Below are positions 1 through 8,917 of a DNA stretch of 64,000 nt, one piece after another. The stretch's first letter is position 1. Each line of letters opens with the position of its first letter. The notes beneath the pieces were generated by a model. That model did not search any database. It was not told the DNA's origin and saw only the letters and a list, made by a program, of their open reading frames with translations. A program made the translations under genes and the position numbers. The stretch is from G963422565 sp963422565 (GTDB lineage: Bacteria; Pseudomonadota; Alphaproteobacteria; MPNO01), in assembly GCA_963422565.1 (NCBI GenBank), contig OY730228.1:3286001-3350000 (forward strand). The letters run 5' to 3'.

Positions 1-1
1 C

Positions 2-271
2 AGCCAGAGCGCGGTCGCCGAGGCGCTGCGCTTCGACCGGTCGACCCTGGTGCAGATCGTCGACCGGCTCGAGGCGCGGGGGCTGGTCCGCCGAGAGTCG
101 TCCGCGCTGGACCGCCGCAGCCACGCGCTCAAGCTGACGGCGCCCGGTCTCGATCTGCTCGCCCGGCTCAAGGCGCTGTCCGCCGCGCATGAGGCTGCGC
201 TCGCCGAGGGCCTCGACGACGGCGAGCGCAGCACCCTGATGCGCCTCTTGGAGCGGCTCTACAACCGCTGA
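2..271 (+). CDS. MarR-family transcriptional regulator, C-terminal part
   Basis: The reading frame is open from the window edge, so the N-terminus is missing. What remains is the recognition helix (RSTLVQIVDRLEARGLV), the wing with the family pattern E-S-S-x-x-D-R-R-S-H-A-L-x-L-T, and the C-terminal dimerisation helices ending LMRLLERLYNR. This layout is typical of MarR dimers that bind palindromic operators and respond to small phenolic or anionic ligands. The gene converges on an AEC permease 10 bp downstream on the other strand, so the regulated gene is more likely upstream, outside the window. The family call is secure; the ligand is unknown. Confidence 0.85.
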   Translation, partial: SQSAVAEALRFDRSTLVQIVDRLEARGLVRRESSALDRRSHALKLTAPGLDLLARLKALSAAHEAALAEGLDDGERSTLMRLLERLYNR

Positions 272-280
272 CGACACGGC

Positions 281-1156
281 TCACAGGATCAGCCACAGCA
301 CCAGCGGCAGCGATCCGAACGAGAGCAAGGTCGACATCATGACCATGCCCGTGACCTCCTCGGGCAGACGATTGTAACGCTCGGCGAACAGATAGTTGTG
401 GATGGCGACGGGCAGGGCGCATTGCAGAACGAGGACGCCGCGCGCCGCCCCGGTCATGCCGAACAGCTCGGCGACCGCCAGCCCGACGGCGAAACCGCTG
501 GCGAGCCCGACTGCCGACAGCGCCAGCGTCCGCGCATAGCCGCGCACCCGAAGCTGCGAGATCGCCACGCCGAGCGAGATGATCATCAGCGGGATCGTCA
601 TGCCGCCGATCAGCTCCGCCGTGTTGGCGAGCCAGGCGGGCGGCGCGATCTCGGCGATCATGAACAGGAGGGAGACGGCGATCGCATAGACGATGGGATC
701 GCGGAACAGCGCATCGCCGGCCCCGGTTCCGGCATAGATCGCGCGGCCGAGCGTGAGCCCGGTCAACGACGCGATCACGAAGGTGCAGATCGCCAAGGCG
801 AGACCGGTTTCTCCGAAGGCGAACATGCAGATCGGCAGGCCCATATTGCCGGTGTTGCGAAAGGTCAGAACCGGAACATAGGCTCGCGAATCGAGCCGAA
901 GAAGCCTGGTGAGCGCCAGGGCGACCAGGAGAAGCGCCGCGAGCGCGAGCGTGTAGGCGCCGGCCATCTCGGCGAACGCCGTCACCGACACGTCGAGCCG
1001 AGTGAGGGTGGAGAAGATGAGACAGGGCACGCCGAGCTGGATCGCGAGCCCGGCTGTCATGTTTGCATCGAAGGGCTTGCCGAGCCGCCCCCAGGCGAAA
1101 CCGATCCCGGCGCAGAACAGCAGCGGCGCGACGATCGCGAATATTTCGGCGATCAC
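281..1156 (-). CDS. AEC-family (auxin efflux carrier-like) permease
   Basis: A 291-residue hydrophobic protein with about ten predicted membrane segments and no soluble domain, the normal size for bacterial AEC permeases. It opens MIAEIFAIVAPLLFCAGIGF and has the mid-protein FRNTGNMGLPICMFAFGE stretch; the N-x-G-N-x-G-L-P motif in the broken helix is diagnostic. Characterised relatives move malate, malonate or other small carboxylates across the inner membrane; the substrate here cannot be read. It lies downstream of a MetE-like gene on the same strand with an 84-bp gap and could be co-transcribed with it. Confidence 0.85.
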   Translation of the reverse strand: MIAEIFAIVAPLLFCAGIGFAWGRLGKPFDANMTAGLAIQLGVPCLIFSTLTRLDVSVTAFAEMAGAYTLALAALLLVALALTRLLRLDSRAYVPVLTFRNTGNMGLPICMFAFGETGLALAICTFVIASLTGLTLGRAIYAGTGAGDALFRDPIVYAIAVSLLFMIAEIAPPAWLANTAELIGGMTIPLMIISLGVAISQLRVRGYARTLALSAVGLASGFAVGLAVAELFGMTGAARGVLVLQCALPVAIHNYLFAERYNRLPEEVTGMVMMSTLLSFGSLPLVLWLIL

Positions 1157-1240
1157 AGGGGCGGCGGTCCGGTTCCGGAAGAGGGGGCGGCCCGCGGCGC
1201 CGCGGGCCGCCCTCGCCGGGACGGCTTCGTCGGGCGGGGA

Positions 1241-2386
1241 TCAGGCGATGCCGAGCCGCTCCGATGCCATGAGCGTGCCCTCGACGCGCGCGGCGATCTT
1301 CTCGAACGCGATGTCGCGGGCGGCATCCGGTGAACCGTGCCTCGGTTTGACGTCGATGCTGAAGGGCGAGAACCCGCAATCGTCGGTCGAGCCCAGCCGC
1401 TCCTTGGGGATGTATTTCGATGCCAGCACGAGGTCGTCGCGGATGCGCTCGGCGGTCTCGACCCGCGGGTTCTGCGGGTTGGTGACCCCGACGAAACAGA
1501 CCTGGGCGACGCCGTTGGCGTCTTCGCGGCTATGTTCCCCGCAGAGCCTGTATATCCGCTCCTTATCGGCCTCGCTGGCGAGCTGAATCAGGAAATAGCC
1601 CGCATTCATCCGGAACATAGACGGGAGCAGCTCGGCATAATCCACGTCGGCGCTATGCGTCGAATCGCAGTCCCCGCCGGGGCAGGTATGGATACCGATA
1701 TTCTTGCGTTCCTCGGCGCTGAACCTGTCGATGACCCGGTTGTTGAGCTCGATGAAGTGACCGAGCATGCCGCGCCCCGTCCAGGGGTTCCGCGGGTCGT
1801 TCTTGCAGGCGAGCCGGCCCTCGGTGAAGTCGATCGAAACCCGCGGAGCGCCCGCCTCCAGACATTTGCGGATGTCCTTTTCGCACTCGTCGCATAGATC
1901 CTCGAGAAACCGTTCCCGGCCGTATCCGGGCAGCTCGTCGTCGAGCGGATAGAGCAGCGCCAGCATCGACGGCGCGATCACCGCCTGCTTCACCGGCTTC
2001 GTCGCCATCGCCGCCGCCTTCTCGTAGAACGATGCGGCATAGGTCCCGTAGCGGAACGGCCCGCAGGTCAGACGCGGCAACTGGCGGTGGTGCCCGTCCT
2101 CGAAGATCGCGAAATACTGGCCGTCGGGGGCCAGAGCATCGAGGAGGCCGGCGCCCCCGAGCGTGTCGGTGATGGGGTAGGTGGCGAAACTCGACATCCG
2201 CTGCTCGCCGTCGGAGACGATCGGCGAGCCGGTGGCCTCCATGCGCTGGATCGAGTCGCGGCAAGCGTCGTCCTGTTCGGCGGTCAACGCATCCCGATCT
2301 ATCTCGCCCGCATCATATGCGGCATACGCGGCTTGCAGCTTCGACGGACGCGGCAGCGAGCCCACGGGTTCTGTCGGTAGCGGCAT
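1241..2386 (-). CDS. MetE C-terminal-domain-like (cobalamin-independent) methyltransferase
   Basis: At 381 residues this equals only the catalytic C-terminal barrel of cobalamin-independent methionine synthase; the usual N-terminal half of the approximately 750-residue enzyme is absent. It begins MPLPTEPVGSLPRP, the family barrel entry. Candidate zinc-thiolate ligands are visible at His233 and Cys235 (GIHTCPGGDC) and at Cys337 in STDDCGFSP. Enzymes of this core type transfer methyl or alkyl groups to a zinc-bound thiol; some serve methionine synthesis from simpler methyl donors, others handle epoxyalkane-coenzyme M chemistry. I cannot assign the acceptor. The ATG start has no close competing start. 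Confidence 0.75.
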   Translation of the reverse strand: MPLPTEPVGSLPRPSKLQAAYAAYDAGEIDRDALTAEQDDACRDSIQRMEATGSPIVSDGEQRMSSFATYPITDTLGGAGLLDALAPDGQYFAIFEDGHHRQLPRLTCGPFRYGTYAASFYEKAAAMATKPVKQAVIAPSMLALLYPLDDELPGYGRERFLEDLCDECEKDIRKCLEAGAPRVSIDFTEGRLACKNDPRNPWTGRGMLGHFIELNNRVIDRFSAEERKNIGIHTCPGGDCDSTHSADVDYAELLPSMFRMNAGYFLIQLASEADKERIYRLCGEHSREDANGVAQVCFVGVTNPQNPRVETAERIRDDLVLASKYIPKERLGSTDDCGFSPFSIDVKPRHGSPDAARDIAFEKIAARVEGTLMASERLGIA

Positions 2387-2692
2387 CGGATTGCTCCCTC
2401 GCGTGAATCGGATGGTACGAAGCTTGAAGCACGGTTTGCGGCGCGCTGTCCAGCGACGTTCGACCCGGCAGTTCTCATGTTGGGGGCCGCGACCGGCAAG
2501 CTGGAAGGCCTCTCCCTCTACCCTCTCTTTCGAGGGAAGGGGGTTCCCTTCTCGAGAAGTGGGCGATGAGGCGGGCCGCGATGCCGACGGAGGGCCGGCT
2601 GTCGGGACGTCGATAAGGGAATTGCCTTGTTCGGGCGCTTCGGGGGGCCGAGAAACCTTGATCTACCGCCGCTGTAAGGCCAATCTGGCCGC
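2387..2692. other. Intergenic region with a GAGGG-type palindrome
   Basis: A 306-bp gap between divergently transcribed genes, so it should hold both promoters, but no convincing -35/-10 pair stands out. Near 2521-2536 there is a small inverted repeat (CCCTC, six-base loop, GAGGG) followed by runs of G and C. Similar GC-rich palindromes occur near 10714, 43900 and 50530. I see no gene here; short frames lack recognisable content. Confidence 0.5.
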
Positions 2693-4969
2693 ATGAGACG
2701 GTGGTGGCTGAAGATTGGGGCCGCCGCGGCCCTGGTCGGCGTCGCGGCGGCGGGTTGCGCGCTGCTCTCCCCCCGTTCGCGCTCGTTCACGGTCGCCGAA
2801 CGCTTGGCTGCGATCCCCTTGAACGGGGCGCCGGTAGCGGCCCCGATCACGATCCACTGGAACGCGCAGCATATCCCCTTCGTCGAGGCCGAGCAGGATA
2901 CCGATGCGGCGTTCGGGCTGGGCCTCGTACACGCCCATCTCAGGCTCGGCCAGATGGAGATCTTCCGCAGGATCGCCCACGGCCGCATCTCGGAGATGGG
3001 TGGCCCCTTCGCGGTCGATATCGATCATGCTTTGCGCATTCTCGATTTCGGCCGGGCCGCTGCCGAGATCGAAGCCGCTCTGCCGGACGACACACGGGCC
3101 TGGCTCGAGGCCTTCGTCGCGGGGATCAACCACTATCTGGCCAATGTGGAGGATCTGCCGCCCGAGTTTTCGCTCCTCGCATTGGAACGAGAGCCCTGGA
3201 CGGTCTCCGACGTGTTGACCTGCGGCCGCCTCGCGGGGACCGACGTGAATTGGCTCGTCTGGTTCGGCGCGCTCGCACTGCGCGGGCGGCCCGACTGGCC
3301 CGACATCTGGGCGCGACTGGTCGAGACGGGCTCAGCGTCGATGCCGAGCTTCGGTGGCGGTGCGGAGACGGCCCGGCTGGCGGCATTCCTGGGCGGGGTC
3401 GGCAAGACCGGCAGCAACGCGCTCGCCGTCGCCGCCGAACGCTCCGCCACCGGGGCCGCGATTCTCGCCAGCGATCCCCATCTCGGGATATTCCTGCCCA
3501 ACACGTGGCTGGTCGCCGGGATTCGTTCGCCGAGCCGTCACGCGGTCGGTCTGATGGCGCCGGGGCTGCCGGTCTTTGCCATCGGGCGCAACCCCTGGAT
3601 CGCCTGGGGCGGGACCAACATGCGCGCCGCTTCGTCGGATCTGGTGGACCTCTCGGGACTGCCCGGCTCCGCGTTCAGGACGCGGACCGAGCGAATATCC
3701 ACCCGCCTCTGGTTCGACGAGACCGTCACGCTGCGCGATACCGAATGGGGCCCCGTGCTCTCCGACGCCCCACAGCTCGGTGGCGATGGGGGTCCGACCT
3801 TCGCGCTTCGCTGGACCGGACATCGGGCGAGCGACGAGATCACGGCGATGCTGAAGGTGAGCGTGGCACGGAACTTCGCTGAGTTCAAGGCCGCCTTCGA
3901 GGGGTTCGCCGTGCCCGGGCAGAACATGCTCTATGCGGGCGCGGATGGCAGGATCGGCCAAGTCTCCGCGGCCGTCCTGCCCGCGCGCAGCGGTGCGCCC
4001 GAGGACATTCTCGTCGCGCGCGCGACGGCCGATGCCCATTGGGCGGCCTCGGTCGGGTCCCGCGAACTGCCGAGCGTCGAAGCCCCCGCGCAGGGCTTCC
4101 TGGCGTCCGCCAACAACCGGCCGGCGCCGGGGCGGATCCCGGTCGGCTATTTCTTCTCGCCGAACGATCGGATGATGCGCATGACCGCCGAGCTGGAGTC
4201 GCGTGCCAAGGTCTCGATCGCGGACGTCATGGCGCTTCAACGCGACACGCTGATGCCGTCCTCGGTCGCCCTCAGGGACCTCTATCTGGGGCTGCTCGAA
4301 CGGAGCGGTGTCGATCTCTCGGGCCGGGCGCGAAAGGATCTCATCGCCCTGCTTCGTGGCTGGGACGGCCGTTACGATGCCGAGGCGCCCGGGCCGGTCG
4401 CCTTCGAGGTCTTTCACGGCAGCTTCGTACCGGCGTTCTACGAGGACCTGCTCGGCGACGCGGCGGCCGCCACCGCCTATGCCGGTTTCGGGCGGGTGCG
4501 CTCGCTGATCGTCGCAGACCTCGAGCGCGCCGACCCTGGGACGCTCGAACCGGCGCTGGAGGGGGCGCTCGACGCGGCGGTCGATGCGTCGTCGTCCTAT
4601 CCGCGTTGGGGAGACATGCATCGCCTGGTCCTGCGCCACCCGCTGTCCTTCGTCCCGCTGATCGGCGGCCGTTTCGTGTTCGACGACATCCCGGCGGGGG
4701 GCGGCGTGCAGACGCTGATGAAGACCGCCCATGATGCGGCTACCGGGCGGCACCAGGTCAATTACGGCTCCAACGCCCGTTTCCTCGCCGATCTCGGCGA
4801 TCCGGACCGCAGCCATGTCGTCCTGCTCGGCGGCCAGGACGGCTGGCTCCGCTCGGAGAGCTTTCTCGACCAGCTGCCGTTGTGGCGCCGCGGGGACTAT
4901 GTGACCCTGCCTCTCAGGATGGAGACGGTGCGGGCACGGTTTCCCTACAAGACCCGGATCGGCGGTTGA
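2693..4969 (+). CDS. Penicillin-acylase-family (Ntn-hydrolase) amidase, probable lipoprotein
   Basis: A 758-residue S45 peptidase-family amidase precursor. Such proteins are exported, cut internally to alpha and beta chains, and hydrolyse amide bonds of beta-lactam side chains, N-acyl-homoserine lactones or similar acyl amides in the periplasm. The N-terminus is a positively charged leader with a hydrophobic stretch ending GVAAAGC, compatible with a lipobox at Cys22. The alpha-chain signature (GLGLVHAHLRLGQME, about residues 76-90) is present. The beta chain should start at Ser241 in KTGSNALAV, the N-terminal nucleophile, followed by ILASDPHL. Length is normal for the family. No strong ribosome-binding site precedes the ATG. 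The substrate is unknown; quorum-signal acylase activity is possible but unproven. Confidence 0.85.
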   Translation: MRRWWLKIGAAAALVGVAAAGCALLSPRSRSFTVAERLAAIPLNGAPVAAPITIHWNAQHIPFVEAEQDTDAAFGLGLVHAHLRLGQMEIFRRIAHGRISEMGGPFAVDIDHALRILDFGRAAAEIEAALPDDTRAWLEAFVAGINHYLANVEDLPPEFSLLALEREPWTVSDVLTCGRLAGTDVNWLVWFGALALRGRPDWPDIWARLVETGSASMPSFGGGAETARLAAFLGGVGKTGSNALAVAAERSATGAAILASDPHLGIFLPNTWLVAGIRSPSRHAVGLMAPGLPVFAIGRNPWIAWGGTNMRAASSDLVDLSGLPGSAFRTRTERISTRLWFDETVTLRDTEWGPVLSDAPQLGGDGGPTFALRWTGHRASDEITAMLKVSVARNFAEFKAAFEGFAVPGQNMLYAGADGRIGQVSAAVLPARSGAPEDILVARATADAHWAASVGSRELPSVEAPAQGFLASANNRPAPGRIPVGYFFSPNDRMMRMTAELESRAKVSIADVMALQRDTLMPSSVALRDLYLGLLERSGVDLSGRARKDLIALLRGWDGRYDAEAPGPVAFEVFHGSFVPAFYEDLLGDAAAATAYAGFGRVRSLIVADLERADPGTLEPALEGALDAAVDASSSYPRWGDMHRLVLRHPLSFVPLIGGRFVFDDIPAGGGVQTLMKTAHDAATGRHQVNYGSNARFLADLGDPDRSHVVLLGGQDGWLRSESFLDQLPLWRRGDYVTLPLRMETVRARFPYKTRIGG

Positions 4970-4997
4970 CGCCGCGCCCGGCGCCGCGGGGACGCGC

Positions 4998-5600
4998 ATG
5001 GTGAAACTCGACAGGATCTATACGCGCGGCGGCGACAATGGTCGGACCTCCCTCGCCGACGGCACGAGGATCGCCAAGCACGCGCCCCGGATCGTCGCCC
5101 AGGGCGATATCGACGAGGCCAACGCGGCGATCGGCGTCGCCCGGCTGCATGCCGGTGGCGCGGACCGGGAAGGGATCCTACTGCGGATCCAGAACGATCT
5201 GTTCGATCTCGGGGCCGACATCTCGACTCCTTGCGATGCGAGCGAGAACGTGGGCGCGCTGCGCATCGACGCTTCTCAGACCGCCCGGCTCGAGGCCGAG
5301 ATCGATGCGGTCGCGGCCGGCCTCGCCCCGCTGGCCTCCTTCGTGCTGCGCGGCGGAACGGCGGCCGGGGCGCAGCTCCACTATGCTTGTACCGTGGTCC
5401 GGCGGGCCGAACGGTCGCTGTCCGCGCTCGCCGAGGCCGAACCCGTCAACCCCCAGGCGCGCGCCTATCTGAACAGGCTGTCGGACCTCCTGTTCGTCCT
5501 CGCCCGTGACGCCAACGACGGCGGCCGCGCCGACATCCTGTGGGAGCCGGGCAAGACCCGCACTGGCGCGCGGCCGCGCATCCGGGAGGGGATGACATGA
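4998..5600 (+). CDS. Cob(I)alamin adenosyltransferase, PduO type
   Basis: Transfers the adenosyl group of ATP to cob(I)alamin to make coenzyme B12. The 200 residues match the PduO family from end to end: the N-terminal ATP loop YTRGGDNGRTSLADG (about residues 8-22), the GDIDEANAAIG helix, and the C-terminal VVRRAERS and YLNRLSDLLFVLAR helices that build the trimer active site. It starts 28 bp after the acylase. Its last codon overlaps the start of the next gene in an ATGA joint, suggesting translational coupling. The enzyme normally supports adenosylcobalamin-dependent mutases; none is in view. Confidence 0.92.
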   Translation: MVKLDRIYTRGGDNGRTSLADGTRIAKHAPRIVAQGDIDEANAAIGVARLHAGGADREGILLRIQNDLFDLGADISTPCDASENVGALRIDASQTARLEAEIDAVAAGLAPLASFVLRGGTAAGAQLHYACTVVRRAERSLSALAEAEPVNPQARAYLNRLSDLLFVLARDANDGGRADILWEPGKTRTGARPRIREGMT

Positions 5601-6586
5601 GCGGCGGCTTCCGGGAGCGCCTCGCCGAGGCCAATGCGAGCGCGCTCTGGCTGCGGCCGCATCGTCAGGCGCTCGAGGAGCCGCCGCATCTCTGGCCTTG
5701 GGCGGCGATCGGCCCGCTGCTCGACCGCGCGGTGGTCGAGACCGGCATGGACGACGCCGAACGACGCGTCCTCGTCCTCGAGAACCCCGCCTACCGGTCC
5801 ACCCATCGGAGCGGTGCGAGTCTCAACTTGGTGGTCAACCTGCAAATCCTGATGCCGGGCGAAACCGCGCTGCCGCATCGGCACCGGGCGAACGCGCTCC
5901 GCTTCGTCCTTGAGTCCGACGGCGGCGCCGCGACCATCGTCGACGGCCGTTCCTACCCGATGCTGCCGGGCGACCTCGTGCTCACCCCGGGCTGGTGCTG
6001 GCATGCCCACAGGCATGACGGAGAGGGGCGCGCGGTCTGGCTCGACGCCCTCGACCTGCCGCTGCAGACCCATCTGCAGACCGACGCCTATGAAGGAGGG
6101 CCGGCTTCCGACATGCCGCCGCGCGCGCCGCAGACGGCCTGGGAGTCGGCCGGCATCCTGCCGACGACCGACGGTCCGGGGAGCCCCGGCCCGCACATCT
6201 TCCGCTATCCGCTGGCAACGGTCAGGGCGACGCTGGATGCGATGGCGGCGGCGCCCGACGGCTCGCGGCGGATTCGGTATACTGACCCTGCGACGGGCGG
6301 GGCGGCGATGGCCGGGATCGACTGCTACATGCTGGCGCTCGCGCGCGGCCGGCCGAGCCGCGCCTGTCGCAGCACGGCGAACATGGTCGTGCTCGTCGTC
6401 GAGGGCGACGGCGTCTCCGAGGTCGGCGGCGAGACGCTGCGCTGGCGGCGGAACGACATCGCGGTCCTGCCGCGCGGCCGCTGGATCAGCCACCGTGCGG
6501 AGTCCGAAAGCGTGCTGCTGTTCCAGCTCACCGACCGCGAAGTTCTCGCCCGGCTCGGCTATCTGCGGGAGGAATTCCGCGGCTGA
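5597..6586 (+). CDS. Gentisate 1,2-dioxygenase-like bicupin
   Basis: A two-cupin protein of about 329 residues, the size of gentisate and 1-hydroxy-2-naphthoate dioxygenases, which use Fe(II) to open gentisate between C1 and C2 to maleylpyruvate. The first cupin carries the metal motif PHRHRANALRFVLES; the family patterns TPGWCWHAHRHDGEG and WLDALDLPLQ follow. The second cupin (FLEGDG-like VVEGDGVSEV, then WISHRAE) is the non-metal half. The chosen ATG at 5597 overlaps the stop of the adenosyltransferase and has GGGAGGGG just upstream; an in-frame start 57 bp earlier lies inside the previous gene and looks spurious. Maleylpyruvate isomerase is not adjacent, but an FAH-family hydrolase lies at 35.4 kb. 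Confidence 0.82.
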   Translation: MSGGFRERLAEANASALWLRPHRQALEEPPHLWPWAAIGPLLDRAVVETGMDDAERRVLVLENPAYRSTHRSGASLNLVVNLQILMPGETALPHRHRANALRFVLESDGGAATIVDGRSYPMLPGDLVLTPGWCWHAHRHDGEGRAVWLDALDLPLQTHLQTDAYEGGPASDMPPRAPQTAWESAGILPTTDGPGSPGPHIFRYPLATVRATLDAMAAAPDGSRRIRYTDPATGGAAMAGIDCYMLALARGRPSRACRSTANMVVLVVEGDGVSEVGGETLRWRRNDIAVLPRGRWISHRAESESVLLFQLTDREVLARLGYLREEFRG

Positions 6587-6594
6587 GCCGGGCG

Positions 6595-6871
6595 TCAGAC
6601 CACGATATGGGCGCGAATCCGTGCACGGTCGATCTCGAATGCGCCACCCTGCAGAACGGCGCGCCCCTGGTCCATGATGATGTATTCGTCCGCGACCCGT
6701 TCCGCCAGCCGCAGATGCTGTTCGACGAGGACGACGCTCTTGCCGCTGCTTTTGCGATCGAGGATCAGATCCCTCATCCTGTCGATATTCTCCGCCTGCA
6801 TGCCCTCGGAGGGCTCGTCGAGCAGCGTCACCGCGCCCTCTTCGCCCATCGCCCGAACGAAAGACTGAAGT
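6595..6871 (-). pseudogene. livF C-terminal remnant (branched-chain-type ABC ATPase)
   Basis: About 92 codons of a LivF-type ATPase survive on the minus strand. They show Walker B (TLLDEPSEGM), the dimer-facing VVLVEQHLRLAERVAD with the Q switch residue usual for LivF, and the natural C-terminus ending ARIRAHIVV. Everything upstream, including Walker A and the LSGGE signature, has been replaced by the IS3a element whose end lies at 6872. The protein cannot bind nucleotide. It is probably the 3' end of a resident liv operon whose 5' end is the leader and amidase at 26.9-28.3 kb (inference). Confidence 0.8.
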
Positions 6872-6920
6872 TGATCCGGCTTTGGTGGACAGCTGACCAT
6901 TGTGCAGAGGAGGTGTCCAG

Positions 6921-7235
6921 ATGTCGAAGAAACAACTGCCGTACGCGCCGGAGTACTGGCGCCAGATGGTCGAGCTGGTTCGCGCGGGTCGCGCGCCCGG
7001 GGAGCTATCGCGTGAGTTCGAGTGCTCCGCTTCGGCGATCCGCAACTGGGTGCGTCAAGCGGACCGCGACGAGGGTCGTCGCGAAGACGGCTTGACGACG
7101 CTGGAGCGCGAAGGGCTTCGGCGGCTTCGCCGCGAGAACCGCCGGCTTCGCGAAGAACGGGAGATATTGGCAAAAGCTACGGCCTGGTTCGCTCGGGAGA
7201 CCGGCTCGGTACGGGCGAAGTCTTCGAGCTCGTGA
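6921..7235 (+). CDS. IS3a transposase orfA
   Basis: A 104-residue OrfA with an N-terminal helix-turn-helix (LSREFECSASAIRNWVRQAD) that binds the element's ends, followed by a leucine-rich coiled coil (LRRENRRLREEREILAKATAW) used for multimerisation and continued in the OrfAB fusion. A clear ribosome-binding site (AGAGGAGG) sits 6-14 bp before the ATG. In IS3 elements OrfA alone represses, and the frameshift product OrfAB is the transposase. The gene appears intact. Confidence 0.9.
   Translation: MSKKQLPYAPEYWRQMVELVRAGRAPGELSREFECSASAIRNWVRQADRDEGRREDGLTTLEREGLRRLRRENRRLREEREILAKATAWFARETGSVRAKSSSS
7172..7176 (+). promoter_or_regulatory. Programmed -1 frameshift slippery site
   Basis: The heptamer region GCAAAAGC inside the OrfA coiled coil contains A-AAA-G in the phase used by IS3-family elements for -1 slippage. 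OrfB continues exactly in the -1 frame, as expected for OrfAB synthesis. Confidence 0.6.
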
Positions 7236-8273
7236 GGGCGAACCAGGCCCGTCATCAGGTGGCCACGATGTGCCGGGTTCCGGGCGTCTCCCCCAGCGGG
7301 TACTACGCGTGGCACGGTCGTGGAGCATCGAATCGTGCGCGTCGCGACGAGGAGTTGAGCGCGATGATTCGGCGCATCCACGACGATTCGGATGGCACTT
7401 ACGGGATGCCGCGGGTGCACGCGGAACTGGTGGCTGGCGGCTGCCAGGTGGGCCGTAAACGCGTTGCTCGGCTGATGCGAGAGTCGGGCTTGGTCGGGGT
7501 CAGCCGGCGCCGGGGCGCGCACACCACGCGCGTGGGCCGCAACCACCGCGCCGCTCCGGACCGGGTGGAACGTGAGTTCCGGGCCGATGCGCCGGGACCG
7601 GACATGGGTCGCCGACGTGACGTACGTGCCGACCTGGAACGGCTTTGTGTACCTTGCCATCGTGCTCGATGTATTCAGTCGCAAGGTGGTGGGATGGGCC
7701 ATGGCCAACCATCTTCGCACCGAGCTGGTGCTCGAGGCGCTGAACATGGCGATCGCACGACGCCGCCCCGAAGGGGTCATCCACCACTCCGACAAGGGCA
7801 CGCGGTACACTTCGCTCGCTTTCGGCAAGCGGTGTCGGGAGAAGGGAATCGTGACCTCGACCGGATCCACTGGCGATTGCTACGACAACGCGATGGCCGA
7901 GAGCTTTTTCGCCACGCTCGAATGTGAGCTCATCGACCGGCGCTCATTTCAGACCCACGCCGAAGCGCGCATGGACATCTTCGCGTTCCTGGAAGGCTGG
8001 TACGACACAAAACGCCGTCATTCCCGGCTGGGGTACTTGAGCCCCAACGAGTTCGAACGCCGCGCGGCGGCGACCGCCCGGCAGCCCCGAGGCGACGCTC
8101 GCGGCCGCGACCAAACCGGCCTCGAACCCTGCTCGATCGGCCGGCCGGCGATCCACAACCACCCTCCGGGGGAACCCCCAACTCCGATCTCCCAGAGAGA
8201 TTCCCTTCAACAGGCTATTGCCCACCCCAGTGCTGGTGGCGACAGCCCTCAACCGTCCACCGAAGCAGGGTAA
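7173..8273 (+). pseudogene. IS3a transposase orfB, frameshifted
   Basis: OrfB is the DDE integrase half of the transposase. The first part, in the -1 frame of orfA, contains the HTH_21 region (YYAWHGRGASNRARR, YGMPRVHAEL). Near 7590 the frame must shift +1 to reach the catalytic core, which then reads TWVADVTYVPT (first Asp), HHSDKGTRY (second Asp) and DNAMAESFFATLE (Glu). A single extra G in a GGG run at about 7591 explains the break: removing it restores A-D-A-P-D-R-T-W-V-A-D. The second copy carries the same break. The triad is complete, but no single frame encodes it, so this copy should be inactive unless the extra G is a sequence error or a second recoding site. Confidence 0.8.
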
Positions 8274-8278
8274 CCCCA

Positions 8279-8534
8279 AGGTGGTCGCGGTGGTGCTGTG
8301 GTCCTCGCCAGGGGGCTCCTCACCCTGCTCGACAGGGTCGATATCCAGACGCTTTTCCGATTTCTCTCCGAAAAGATGGCGTTTGAACCATTCGAGCTGT
8401 TGCTTGAGTACCTGGTAGTCCGCTTGAAGCTCAGCCAAGGCCGCATTCGATTGCTCGAGCGCGCTCGACAACCGGGCGTTCTCATGTTCGAGTGCGGCAA
8501 TTTGCGAAGCGGACATCCCGATTCTCTTGGCCAA
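8279..8534 (-). pseudogene. IS66a tnpC, N-terminal fragment
   Basis: The first 85 or so codons of an IS66 TnpC transposase: an N-terminal coiled coil (SQIAALEHENARLSSALEQ), the LKQQLEWFKRHLFGEKSEK motif typical of the family, and the charged spacer. The zinc finger and the whole DDE core are lost at the IS3a boundary, so the fragment cannot be a transposase. The apparent frame continues into IS3a with unrelated residues. Confidence 0.85.
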
Positions 8535-8566
8535 CCGGGTGCAAAATCTACCACGTGGAAAACGAC

Positions 8567-8917
8567 TCAGACAGTCTTCCGAAACCGTTTCCTTCTGCGT
8601 ATGATTTGCATATCTATCCCTTCGAGAAGCGCCAGCAAGTCAGTACGATTCAAGCCGAGTTTGCCCTCCCGGCTGTGACCGAACGTTGCAAATTGACCGC
8701 GCTCCAGGCGCTTGCTCCAGATCCAGTATCCGCCAGTGTCGAACGCCAGGATCTTGAGCATGGTCCGGCGCCGATTGATAAACACGAACCAGTATCCACT
8801 GGTTGGGTCTTCATCCAGATGCCGGCGCACGCGCGCCGACAAGCCATCGAATGAACAACACATGTCGGTCGGCTCGGTGCAAAGCCAGATGCGACCGGCA
8901 GGCGACGAATTCAACAT
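8567..8917 (-). CDS. tnpB: IS66a accessory protein TnpB
   Basis: A 116-residue IS66 Orf2 protein starting MLNSSPAGRIWLCTEPTDM at 8917, where the start overlaps the tnpA stop. The family core DGLSARVRRHLDEDPTSGYW, the FVFINRRRTMLKIL strand and the WSKRLERGQF motif are present. TnpB is needed for IS66 transposition, but its biochemical role is not settled. The gene looks intact although the element is truncated. Confidence 0.87.
   Translation of the reverse strand: MLNSSPAGRIWLCTEPTDMCCSFDGLSARVRRHLDEDPTSGYWFVFINRRRTMLKILAFDTGGYWIWSKRLERGQFATFGHSREGKLGLNRTDLLALLEGIDMQIIRRRKRFRKTV

Larger units (their letters stand above)
6872..8278 (+). mobile_element. IS3-family insertion sequence IS3a, left copy
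   Basis: A 1.4-kb element with imperfect terminal inverted repeats. The left end reads TGATCCGGCTTTGGTGGACA; the complement of the right end contains GCTTCGGTGGACGGTTGA. It encodes orfA and an interrupted orfB. The same element lies inverted at 24686-26091, identical across the coding part and differing by one G near the left end. The copy separates a livF remnant from an IS66 tnpC remnant, and I find no target-site duplication. It therefore no longer sits in a simple insertion site: recombination or deletion has changed at least one flank. Confidence 0.9.
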
